Source: Wielerella bovis | GTDB lineage: Bacteria > Pseudomonadota > Gammaproteobacteria > Burkholderiales > Neisseriaceae | DNA: 64,000 bases | Assembly: GCF_022354465.1 (NCBI RefSeq) | Contig: NZ_CP092361.1 | Span: 930,001 to 994,000, forward strand | Direction: 5' to 3' | In this document: positions 55,941 to 63,310 of the stretch, one piece after another | How the letters are laid out: each line of letters opens with the position of its first letter | Position numbering within the stretch: position 1 is the stretch's first letter | The notes under the pieces: generated by a model | What the model was told of the DNA's origin: nothing | What the model saw: only the letters and a program-made list of their open reading frames with translations | Database searches by the model: none | Position numbers and translations under genes: made by a program

Positions 55941-56549
55941 TCAGGCTGCCTCCCAAGACCAGCGACGTTGATATGCGTTCAATACTGCATTGGGATACTT
56001 ATTGCTGCCCAAACTGCCATTGTAGCGTGCCAATGCACGGCGTAAATTACCATTTTCCACATTATTGTAGTGGCGCAAAATAGTACAGCCATAGCGCAAA
56101 TTAGTGCGAACATCAAATAAATTGTGATTTTCATTGCCGATATAGCGCTGCCAAAACGGCATTACTTGCATCAAACCTTTTGCGCCCACATTACTGATGG
56201 CGTATTGCCGAAATGCGCTTTCCACTTCAATTAAGCCCAAAATAATTTGGGGATTCAAGCCTGCACGCGTGGCTTCATAATGAATCATAGTCAGTAAACG
56301 GCGACGATACCACTCGTTATCCACATATCGTGTGAGCCGTCCTGACATTTCATTGAGCCAACGTTGTCCCTCCGATGCTTTATCAAACACCAAACGCGGC
56401 GGACTAGCGTGTTCCACCGATTGACGCATAATGCTAGCAACATCATCGGATAAAGTTTCTTCTCGTTGTGCACCCGCAAAAACAAATTTAGGGCAGAGTA
56501 GGGAGGTGCTTGCTGTGAGCAAAAATTGGCGACGTGAAAGTTTGGACAT
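55941..56549 (-). CDS. Lytic transglycosylase with Tat-type signal peptide
   Basis: 202 aa from the ATG at 56549. The N-terminus MSKLSRRQFLLTASTSLLCPKFVFA has the twin-arginine motif SRRQFLL, a moderately hydrophobic core and an A-x-A-like end. The SLT domain (family 1-like) has catalytic Glu in LGLIEVESAFRQYAIS (near residue 118), then VGAKGLMQVMPFWQRYIG, NLFDVRTNLRYGCTILRHY and ALARYNGSLGSNKYPNAV. It cleaves glycan strands in the periplasm to 1,6-anhydro ends. Most transglycosylases use Sec, so the leader is unusual. A good Fur-like palindrome is 78 bp upstream. Confidence 0.88.
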   Translation of the reverse strand: MSKLSRRQFLLTASTSLLCPKFVFAGAQREETLSDDVASIMRQSVEHASPPRLVFDKASEGQRWLNEMSGRLTRYVDNEWYRRRLLTMIHYEATRAGLNPQIILGLIEVESAFRQYAISNVGAKGLMQVMPFWQRYIGNENHNLFDVRTNLRYGCTILRHYNNVENGNLRRALARYNGSLGSNKYPNAVLNAYQRRWSWEAA

Positions 56550-56626
56550 TTTTATTAATTGGACAATTAAATGAACCTGCAATGTAAAGAAAAATGCCAC
56601 GCATGGCAATGCTTTTTTGTTGGTAT

Positions 56627-56645
56627 GATGATGAGAATCATCATA
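56627..56645. promoter_or_regulatory. Fur-box-like palindrome between divergent genes
   Basis: GATGATGAGAATCATCATA matches the classical GATAATGATAATCATTATC at 15 of 19 positions and is a palindrome (ATGATGA..TCATCAT). It lies 78 bp before the transglycosylase start (-) and 98 bp before the next gene (+). Confidence 0.5.
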
Positions 56646-56742
56646 ATCAAAGTTGTATTTTTAGATAAAATATATTTTCAGGCTGCCTAAATATATTTAA
56701 AAAGTAATCTGAAAATATTTTTCAGTTCAAAAAAGGAAAATC

Positions 56743-57339
56743 ATGTTGTCTCCAATTTCATCAGAAACGATTGCTAGAATTACACAAGAAATTGAACATA
56801 ATGAAAGTATTGAATTTCATCAAAAACAATACAACTCGCCGATGTATTCGCATTCATGGTATCAAACACAAGTTGTGAGACAAATGTCAGAATGGCTAGG
56901 TTATTCTTTGGTTGGTGGGGGTTATCTAATTATTCCATTGATTTTATTGATAATAATTATAAGTTTGATGGTGTATATAATCGCACCTTTGCATCGTTTT
57001 TTATTGCGCCAGCCTCCAAAAAATCCGCTCGTTCGTTTCAATTTTTTGCAACGTAATATCATGATTTTTCATGAAAATAAATTGGTTGAGACCATAGAGT
57101 TTGGCTTGGTTTCATCTTTGATGTGCGAACAAAAACCTTTGTTTTTATCCCGTGCTAATAAATTGATTGTATTACAAGTTTATGATAAAAATAGCCAAGC
57201 TCACACGGTTTTGGAAATGGAAACAGCTCCTTTGTTTGGTCAAACAGATGCGCGCTTTTTAAAACAAACCGATGATTTATTAGAGAGTCTTGCAAAAAAA
57301 ATGAATTTGAAATTATTTTTTGATAAATCAAATTGGTAG
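56743..57339 (+). CDS. Membrane protein of unknown function
   Basis: 198 aa. One strong membrane segment (GGGYLIIPLILLIIIISLMVYII, about 58-80). The N-terminal part is polar, with no signal peptide. The C-terminal domain (FLQRNIMIFHENKLVETIEFGLVSSLMCEQKPLFLSRANKLIVLQVYDKNSQAHTVLEMETAPLFGQTDARF) looks like mixed beta/alpha. AAAGGA precedes the ATG. No family was recognised. AT-rich, with no in-frame DUS, between a Fur-like site and a DUS. Confidence 0.7.
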   Translation: MLSPISSETIARITQEIEHNESIEFHQKQYNSPMYSHSWYQTQVVRQMSEWLGYSLVGGGYLIIPLILLIIIISLMVYIIAPLHRFLLRQPPKNPLVRFNFLQRNIMIFHENKLVETIEFGLVSSLMCEQKPLFLSRANKLIVLQVYDKNSQAHTVLEMETAPLFGQTDARFLKQTDDLLESLAKKMNLKLFFDKSNW

Positions 57340-57405
57340 AAACTTTGTTATATTTGTTTTCAGGCAGCCTGAAAACTTTTTCTTAATTAAAACAAGGGAA
57401 TCATC

Positions 57406-58305
57406 ATGCAAATTTCGTTAAATGAAAATCTGAATTTCAGTCGCATTATTCACGGCTATTGGCGCGCGCACGAATGGGGTTTAAATACCGAGCAATACAT
57501 TGATTTAATTGAAAATGTGCTGAATTTGGGCATCACGACTTTTGACCATGCGGCTTGCTATGGCGGTTTTACCAATGAAACCGCGTTTGGCAAAGCATTG
57601 GCGGCAAAACCCAGTTTGCGCGAACAAATGCAAATTGTCAGCAAATTTGGGATTTTGTTTCCCAATCAGACATTTAGCGAAATGAAAACCAAGCATTACA
57701 ACCACACGCGCCAACACATTATTTGGTCTGCCGAGCGTTCCGTGCGCGAATTGAATTGCGATTATTTGGACGTTTTGTTGGTACATCGCCCATCGCCTTG
57801 CACCAATCCCGAAGAAATTGCGGTGGCGTTTGACGATTTGCATGGTCGTGGTTTGGTGAAACATTTTGGCGTGTCCAATTTTTCGGTTAGTAAAATCAAA
57901 ATGTTGCAATCGTATTTGGGGCAAGATTTGGTAACGAATCAAATTGAAATTTCGCCTTTGCAACTGACTTCGTTTGACAATGGCGATTTGGATTTTGCGC
58001 TGGAAAAACGCATGAAACCAATGGCTTGGTCGCCATTGGCGGGCGGCAAATTGTTTGACGGCAACGATGAACGCGCCCAACGGGTTCAGGCTGCCTTGCG
58101 CGAAGTGGGCGAGAAATATGGCGAAAACCGTTTGGATACATTGGCTTATGCGTGGCTGCTCAACCACCCCGCGAAAATCATGCCGATTGTGGGCAGCGGT
58201 CAGTTGTCGCGCATTCAAAATGCTGTGGATGCGTTGCGCCTGAATTTCAGCGAAGAAGATTGGATTCAGATTTACAGCGCATCTGTGGGCAAACCTGTGC
58301 CGTGA
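57406..58305 (+). CDS. Aldo/keto reductase (YdhF-like)
   Basis: 299 aa TIM-barrel oxidoreductase. The catalytic tetrad is visible: Asp/Tyr in TTFDHAACYGGFTNE, Lys in QIVSKFGI and His in VLLVHRPSPC. GVSNFSVSKIKMLQSYL and the NADPH-binding end MPIVGSGQLSRIQNAVDAL match the YdhF branch. It reduces carbonyl compounds with NADPH; the substrate is unknown. AAGGGA is the ribosome-binding site. One in-frame DUS reads QAAL. Confidence 0.9.
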   Translation: MQISLNENLNFSRIIHGYWRAHEWGLNTEQYIDLIENVLNLGITTFDHAACYGGFTNETAFGKALAAKPSLREQMQIVSKFGILFPNQTFSEMKTKHYNHTRQHIIWSAERSVRELNCDYLDVLLVHRPSPCTNPEEIAVAFDDLHGRGLVKHFGVSNFSVSKIKMLQSYLGQDLVTNQIEISPLQLTSFDNGDLDFALEKRMKPMAWSPLAGGKLFDGNDERAQRVQAALREVGEKYGENRLDTLAYAWLLNHPAKIMPIVGSGQLSRIQNAVDALRLNFSEEDWIQIYSASVGKPVP

Positions 58306-58390
58306 GTTTTCAGGCTGCCTGAAAACACAAATCAGTCATTTTGCATTACAATGTAAAACATTTGCAATACATTTAGAGGAGCGTGTGAAT

Positions 58391-58663
58391 ATGGCAAACA
58401 TCAATATTCGCGTTGATGATGATTTGAAAAAACAATCATTTGCGGTGATTGAACGCTTTGGCATGACCCCCAGTCAAGCGTTCAAAATGTTTCTGACCCA
58501 AATCGCGCACACCAACACCATTCCCTTGTCTTTGGATTATCAAAACATCAATTACGAAGCCAATCCCACCACCATGCAAGCCATTGAAGATTATCGGAAA
58601 GGGCGCGTGGAAAGCTGTTCATCATTGGACGATTTAATGGACGGCTTGAATGAAAAAAATTGA
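58391..58663 (+). CDS. RelB/DinJ-family antitoxin
   Basis: 90 aa from the ATG at 58391; a GTG six bases earlier is also possible. The ribosome-binding site is AGAGGAG. ANINIRVDDDLKKQSFAVIERFGMTPSQAFKMFLTQI is the ribbon-helix-helix domain of RelB/DinJ, which binds its own operator. The C-terminal IEDYRKGRVESCSSLDDLMDGLNE should wrap the toxin. It overlaps the toxin gene by 14 bp, and the pair should autoregulate. Confidence 0.9.
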   Translation: MANINIRVDDDLKKQSFAVIERFGMTPSQAFKMFLTQIAHTNTIPLSLDYQNINYEANPTTMQAIEDYRKGRVESCSSLDDLMDGLNEKN

Positions 58664-58916
58664 TTACACCAACCAGTTTAAACGCGATGCAAAAAAGCAT
58701 TTTTTGGCATTGGCAACGGCTCAATGGACGGAAGTGATGTATTGTTTAATCAATGATTTACCTGTTCCCATTCAATACCGCGACCATGCTTTAACGGGCA
58801 ATTTGTGTGATTTGCGCGATTGTCATATTCAGCTCGATTTGGTTTTGTTCTACGCCAAAAATGATGACACGATTACGTTGGTTCGTTTGGGCAGTCATAG
58901 CGAATTGGGTTTGTGA
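58650..58916 (+). CDS. YafQ-family mRNA interferase toxin
   Basis: 88 aa, RelE superfamily. The KIDYTNQFKRDAKKH start, YRDHALTGNLCDLRDCHIQLDLVLFYAKNDDTITLVRLGSHSELGL end and the YafQ residues HxLxG.., RDCHI..D, and the final RLGSHSEL are all kept, so it may be active. It cuts mRNA in the ribosome A site. The last residue is Leu where most have Phe (HSELF), a change near the catalytic end. Overlaps the antitoxin gene. Confidence 0.9.
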   Translation: MKKIDYTNQFKRDAKKHFLALATAQWTEVMYCLINDLPVPIQYRDHALTGNLCDLRDCHIQLDLVLFYAKNDDTITLVRLGSHSELGL

Positions 58917-58954
58917 ATTTTCAGGCAGCCTGAAAGTGTCAAATGGGGAAAAAT

Positions 58955-59434
58955 ATGGATAAAAACAGCATGATTTCAATAATTAAGACTTTGATTGGCA
59001 TTGCCATTTTTCTCTTTTTTACTCACCCTAATGCATTAGGTGGGGCATTTGCGATTATTTTTGTTTTTGCTTGGTTGGTAGATGAACTAATCGGGCGCAA
59101 GAAACAATCGCCAAAACTTGGGCGAATTAGAGTGGCGTGTTGGTTGGTGGCGTTTGCTATATCATGTGGCATGCACTATGTTTACAATCACAATGCGCGG
59201 ATTCATGCCCAAAAAATTGCCGATGATTTAGATGCTTATCGCACAAAACACGGACATTATCCCGAACATAATGCCTACAATGCACCCAGACAATATCATT
59301 TGCGCTACATTTGCTTTGAAGAATGTGTGAAAAATCAAAATTTGCCCATTTTGATTTATTCGTCATCATTAAGCCCGTTTTCCCGATATGGTTATGATTT
59401 TAAAAATAAAACTTGGGAACATACGCCTGATTGA
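58955..59434 (+). CDS. Small membrane protein of unknown function
   Basis: 159 aa from the ATG at 58955, which has GGGGAA upstream; an in-frame ATG at 58943 lacks a site. Two or three membrane segments (IIKTLIGIAIFLFFTH; GAFAIIFVFAWLVDELI; ACWLVAFAISCGMHYVY) lead to a periplasmic domain of about 80 residues (NARIHAQKIADDLDAYRTKHGHYPEHNAYNAPRQYHLRYICF), which resembles the small post-pilin 'A..Y..KHG.YP' pattern of pseudopilin-like domains. Function unknown. Confidence 0.65.
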   Translation: MDKNSMISIIKTLIGIAIFLFFTHPNALGGAFAIIFVFAWLVDELIGRKKQSPKLGRIRVACWLVAFAISCGMHYVYNHNARIHAQKIADDLDAYRTKHGHYPEHNAYNAPRQYHLRYICFEECVKNQNLPILIYSSSLSPFSRYGYDFKNKTWEHTPD

Positions 59435-59509
59435 AGGATTTGGCATTTTTCAGGCAGCCTGAAAATTTATTTAAATTATTTTTGTAAATGTAAGCATAGG
59501 AGTAAGATT

Positions 59510-60109
59510 ATGATTTCAAATGATAGAACAGTTGTATTGAAATATTTTGTGCAACAATACTTTGATAATGATGTAAAACAAGTTGCAGAAATAACAGGTT
59601 ATAAAGAATCGCAAATTAAAAATTGGCTAGAAGGAAAAACTCAGCCACAGAAAGCAACCTTGAAATACATTATTCATTGTGCGACAGCTCCCGAGTTTTA
59701 CATCATTAATGAATTTTTTCCATTTGATAATAGTAAAGCACTACAAACTCAAATTAAAGAGTTATTGGGTAATCGTTATAAATATGCAGGTATTTATGCT
59801 TTTTATGATGCGTTCGGTAATTTGTTGTATGTTGGCAAAGCCAGTACTGACTTATTAACAGAAATTCAAGATGCTTTAAAGCGCACGATTCCAGTAGAAA
59901 AATTACCTAATTTTAAAAATATTGGTGAAAAAGATAGACCTCAAATTCGGGCGGAATTAGTTAAATATATTTCAGCTTATTATGTTGGCGAAACAGAATT
60001 TTCTGATTATCCGAAACACGTTGAATCTTTAATTTTACGCATTTCTAAACCATTATTTAACAAAATCAAAGGTTCTTTATTACATCATGCACCCAAACCA
60101 GAAGAATGA
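59510..60109 (+). CDS. Protein with N-terminal helix-turn-helix and GIY-YIG nuclease domain
   Basis: 199 aa. Residues about 21-50 (DVKQVAEITGYKESQIKNWLEGKTQPQK) look like an XRE/homeodomain-type helix-turn-helix. Residues about 90-180 are a GIY-YIG domain: YAGIYAFYDAFGNLLYVGKAS holds GIY (94-96) and YVG (107-109), and a metal-binding Glu could be E167 in KHVESLILR, in the usual place. Such proteins are mostly uncharacterised; cutting or nicking DNA at chosen sites is the natural guess. AGGAG precedes the ATG. AT-rich and without in-frame DUS, so likely transferred. Confidence 0.8.
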   Translation: MISNDRTVVLKYFVQQYFDNDVKQVAEITGYKESQIKNWLEGKTQPQKATLKYIIHCATAPEFYIINEFFPFDNSKALQTQIKELLGNRYKYAGIYAFYDAFGNLLYVGKASTDLLTEIQDALKRTIPVEKLPNFKNIGEKDRPQIRAELVKYISAYYVGETEFSDYPKHVESLILRISKPLFNKIKGSLLHHAPKPEE

Positions 60110-60174
60110 TATTTCAGGCAGCCTGAAAAAATATTTTTTCAACTTTTCTTAAACAAAAACAAGGATAAAACAAC

Positions 60175-61245
60175 ATGACCAAACAAATCGCTATCTTACG
60201 CGGAGACGGTATCGGCCCAGAAATCATCGCCCAAGCCGTGCGTGTATTGGATAAATTGATTGAACAAGGCTTGGACGTGGCATACGACTACGCGCCTTTG
60301 GGCGGCGAAGCCTACGACCAATACGGTGTGCCTTACCCTGAATTTACGCAAAATCTGTGCCGTCAAGCGGACGCGGTGTTGCTCGGTGCGGTGGGTTCGC
60401 CACAATATGATAATTTGGAACGCCCTTTGCGCCCAGAACGCGGCTTGCTTGCCATTCGTAAAGATTTGAATTTGTTTGCCAATTTGCGCCCAGCCGTGTT
60501 GTACAAAGAATTGGCAAATGCGTCCACGCTGAAACCCGAAGTGGTGGCGGGTTTGGATATTCTGATTGTGCGTGAATTGACAGGCGATGTTTATTTTGGC
60601 GAACCGCGTGGCATCCGCATTTTGGAAAACGGTGAGCGCGAAGGTTTCAATACCATGAAATACAGCGAAAGCGAAATCCGCCGTATTGCCCACGTTGCGT
60701 TTAAAGCAGCACAAAAACGCAGCAAAAAAGTGTGTTCGGTGGGGAAAGCAAATGTATTGGAAACCACAGAATTGTGGCGCGAAATTTTTGATGAAATTGC
60801 GCCTGAATATCCCGATGTGGCACTCAGTCATATGTATGTGGACAACGCCGCCATGCAGCTCGTGCGTGCGCCCAAACAGTTTGACGTGATTGCGACTGGC
60901 AATATTTTTGGTGACATTTTGAGCGACCAAGCGTCCATGCTGACGGGTTCCATTGGCATGTTGCCGTCCGCGTCTTTGAACGAAACGGGCAAGGGTTTGT
61001 ACGAGCCGTCTCACGGTTCTGCGCCCGATATTGCGGGGCAAAACAAAGCCAATCCTTTGGCGACCATTTTGTCGTTGGCGATGTTGGTGCGTTACAGTTT
61101 GAATGATGAAAATCGCGCCAAGCAAATTGAAAATGCCGTGCAAAAAGTATTGGAGCAAGGTTTGCGCACGGGCGATATTTTTGAAGAGGGTACAAAATTG
61201 GTGTCTTGCTCGGAAATGGGCGATGCAGTAATTGCGGCATTGTAA
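60175..61245 (+). CDS. leuB: 3-Isopropylmalate dehydrogenase LeuB
   Basis: 356 aa. [41 protein letters not shown] (substrate Arg), [15 protein letters not shown] and [26 protein letters not shown] (Mg-binding Asp) are the family motifs. NAD-binding [20 protein letters not shown] is near the C-terminus. Oxidatively decarboxylates 3-isopropylmalate in leucine synthesis. Neighbouring leuC/leuD are not in the window. No in-frame DUS; the codons are GC-richer than those of the gene before it. Confidence 0.97.
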   Translation: MTKQIAILRGDGIGPEIIAQAVRVLDKLIEQGLDVAYDYAPLGGEAYDQYGVPYPEFTQNLCRQADAVLLGAVGSPQYDNLERPLRPERGLLAIRKDLNLFANLRPAVLYKELANASTLKPEVVAGLDILIVRELTGDVYFGEPRGIRILENGEREGFNTMKYSESEIRRIAHVAFKAAQKRSKKVCSVGKANVLETTELWREIFDEIAPEYPDVALSHMYVDNAAMQLVRAPKQFDVIATGNIFGDILSDQASMLTGSIGMLPSASLNETGKGLYEPSHGSAPDIAGQNKANPLATILSLAMLVRYSLNDENRAKQIENAVQKVLEQGLRTGDIFEEGTKLVSCSEMGDAVIAAL

Positions 61246-61249
61246 TGTT

Positions 61250-61294
61250 TTAGGCAGCCTGAAAATGTAAAATGTATTTTCAGGCTGCCTATTT
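61250..61294. terminator. DUS-pair terminator after leuB
   Basis: Inverted DUS pair with an AT loop (TGTAAAATGTA) and TATTTTATTT. Confidence 0.75.
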
Positions 61295-61334
61295 TATTTA
61301 GGCTTGGATTTATCCTAAGGAATGATTATGTTTA

Positions 61335-61498
61335 AGAACCTGTGTTCATAATCTTAATAGCTTGCTTTTATCGCCAATTCATACGACTACTGCGTTGGCT
61401 TCCCACGCCAATATGTTCAATATTGGCGTGGGAAGCCGCCTTGTATTCGCATGAATTGACAATAAAATCAAGCTATCAATCTTACGAACACAGGTTCT
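61335..61498. mobile_element. 164-bp palindromic element, copy B (inverted)
   Basis: The exact reverse complement of 55690-55853 by my base-by-base reading. Same TTA flanks. Confidence 0.8.
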
Positions 61499-61510
61499 AA
61501 GTAAAAATAA

Positions 61511-61613
61511 TATGGTGAATTCACTAAACCAGTACAGCGTTGCCAGCTCTCTTATGTACTCGGTGTACACGGCAGTCGCTGTCGCCTTGTCCTGATTTAG
61601 TGAATCCACTATA
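61511..61613. repeat. Correia-like element (103 bp)
   Basis: TATGGTGAATTCACTAAACC..GATTTAGTGAATCCACTATA with core CAGTACAGCGTTGCC..GTACACGGCAG. It lies directly after copy B of the 164-bp element, upstream of gltS. Confidence 0.75.
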
Positions 61614-61862
61614 CTGTTGCTACTTATTGTATTTTAACTGAACTATATTTACTTGAGATGCAGTGGTTGCTGTTACTTTATCTTAAATTTCTATGTTAAA
61701 TGACTGCACATGGTGGTAATTAAAATTATTGTTTCATATATTTAATCCAAAAAAGTTTATTAATTTAAATATTTTCAATTAGTTATCATTGTATTACGTT
61801 TAAATAAATCTTTAATAGGCAGCCTGAAAGTAAAAATTTACACTAATAAATCTTGTCAAACT
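61614..61862. other. AT-rich region upstream of gltS
   Basis: About 250 bp with a DUS near 61819 and no gene recognised. Confidence 0.5.
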
Positions 61863-61891
61863 TTGACATATTTTAACAAATGTTTTATGAT
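61863..61891 (+). promoter_or_regulatory. Strong sigma-70 promoter of gltS
   Basis: Perfect -35 TTGACA (61863-61868), 17-bp spacer and -10 TATGAT (61886-61891), with about 85 bp of leader before the ATG. Confidence 0.75.
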
Positions 61892-61976
61892 GAGTTCCAG
61901 TTGCTGTTAGAACGCTTCACAAAACGCTCACGGCTTTTCTATTTTCTATCTTTTTAATCAAAGAGGTATGTTTATA

Positions 61977-63206
61977 ATGGAACCAATTATTTTGAATGGC
62001 TACTACACGCTCATTGCGGCAACATTGGTTTTGTTGCTGGGGCGCATATTGGTAAAGAATATCAAATTTTTGCGCGATTTCAATATTCCTGAACCGGTTT
62101 CGGGTGGTTTGATTGCAGCTGCTATTATCACAACACTATATTACACGGCAGGCATTACTTTCCAGTTTGAATCCGCTTTGCAAACAACTTTCATGTTGAT
62201 TTTTTTCTCATCAATCGGCTTATCTGCCGATTTCTCGCGTTTGAAACAAGGTGGTTTTCCATTAGTTGCTTTCTTGATTATTGTGAGTATCTTTATTGTG
62301 TTGCAAAACTTTGTTGGAATTGGTTTGGCAACTTTAATGGGACAAAATCCTTTGGTTGGTTTATTAACAGGTTCTATCACATTAACAGGTGGTCATGGTA
62401 CAGGTGCGGCATACGGTAAAACTTTGTCTGAACAATTTGGTGTGCAAGGCGCGGTAGAAATGGCTATGGTTTCTGCGACTTATGGCTTGGTAGCAGGTGG
62501 TTTGGTTGGTGGTCCAGTAGCACGTCATTTGTTAAATAAAATGGGTCATAAACCTTTGGCAGATGAGGTGGATTCTGGAGACCTTAAAGGCGAATACGAT
62601 AATCAAACATTTGAAAAATCTGCACGCATGCGTTTGATTACTGCGGAATCTGCGATTGAAACAATGGCTTTGTTTGCTGCTTGCTTGGCATTCTCATCAT
62701 TTGCATACGGTTATATGACTGAACACTTTCCAAACTTTAAATTACCACAATTCGTATGGGCATTAGGTTTTGGCGTATTATTGCGTAATGCACTGACAGG
62801 TATGTTTAAATTTGATATGTTTGACCGCGCGATTGACGTGTTTGGTAACGCATCATTGAGTTTATTCTTGGCAATAGCATTGATGAGCATGAAATTGTGG
62901 CAACTGGCTGGCATGGCAGGTCCATTGTTGGTTATCTTGTTGGCACAAACTGCGGCTATGATTTTATATGCTTACTTTGTTACTTTCCGTTTCATGGGTA
63001 AAGACTACGATGCTGCCATTTTGACAGCAGGACATTGTGGCTTTGGTTTGGGTGCAACGCCAACCGCGGTTGCCAATATGCAATCAGTAACAGGGACATT
63101 CGGTCCATCACATAAAGCGTTTTTGATTGTGCCACTGGTCGGCGCATTCTTCATTGACTTGGTCAATGCTGCTATTCTTGACCGTATGATGGCATTTTTT
63201 GGTTAA
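61977..63206 (+). CDS. gltS: Sodium/glutamate symporter GltS
   Basis: 409 aa from the ATG at 61977, with AAAGAGG 10 bp upstream; an ATG three codons earlier sits directly after that site and is less likely. Two inverted halves of about five membrane segments each. Family motifs include GRILVKNIKFLRDFNIPEPVSGGL, TGSITLTGGHGTGAAYG (first re-entrant loop) and TAGHCGFGLGATPTAVANM (second). It imports glutamate with sodium in the inner membrane. No in-frame DUS. A terminator follows. Confidence 0.95.
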   Translation: MEPIILNGYYTLIAATLVLLLGRILVKNIKFLRDFNIPEPVSGGLIAAAIITTLYYTAGITFQFESALQTTFMLIFFSSIGLSADFSRLKQGGFPLVAFLIIVSIFIVLQNFVGIGLATLMGQNPLVGLLTGSITLTGGHGTGAAYGKTLSEQFGVQGAVEMAMVSATYGLVAGGLVGGPVARHLLNKMGHKPLADEVDSGDLKGEYDNQTFEKSARMRLITAESAIETMALFAACLAFSSFAYGYMTEHFPNFKLPQFVWALGFGVLLRNALTGMFKFDMFDRAIDVFGNASLSLFLAIALMSMKLWQLAGMAGPLLVILLAQTAAMILYAYFVTFRFMGKDYDAAILTAGHCGFGLGATPTAVANMQSVTGTFGPSHKAFLIVPLVGAFFIDLVNAAILDRMMAFFG

Positions 63207-63219
63207 TACTATTTAAAAA

Positions 63220-63260
63220 TTAAGGCAGCCTGAAAAACTTATTTTTCAGGCTGCCTTAAA
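63220..63260 (+). terminator. DUS-pair terminator after gltS
   Basis: TTAAGGCAGCCTGAAAAA and TTTTTCAGGCTGCCTTAA arms, a long perfect stem. Confidence 0.75.
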
Positions 63261-63310
63261 GCTATTTTTTTGATATGATGCACGCTTAAATTTTTACGAA
63301 GGATATTTAA

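Noticed and set aside
60196-61158. 320-codon frame antisense to leuB
   Set aside because: It mirrors the codon bias of leuB and shows no domain; leuB is intact.
55690-61498. Treating the flanked segment as a composite transposon
   Set aside because: No transposase was found in it and leuB is a core gene; the flanks are non-coding elements, so only the structure is reported.
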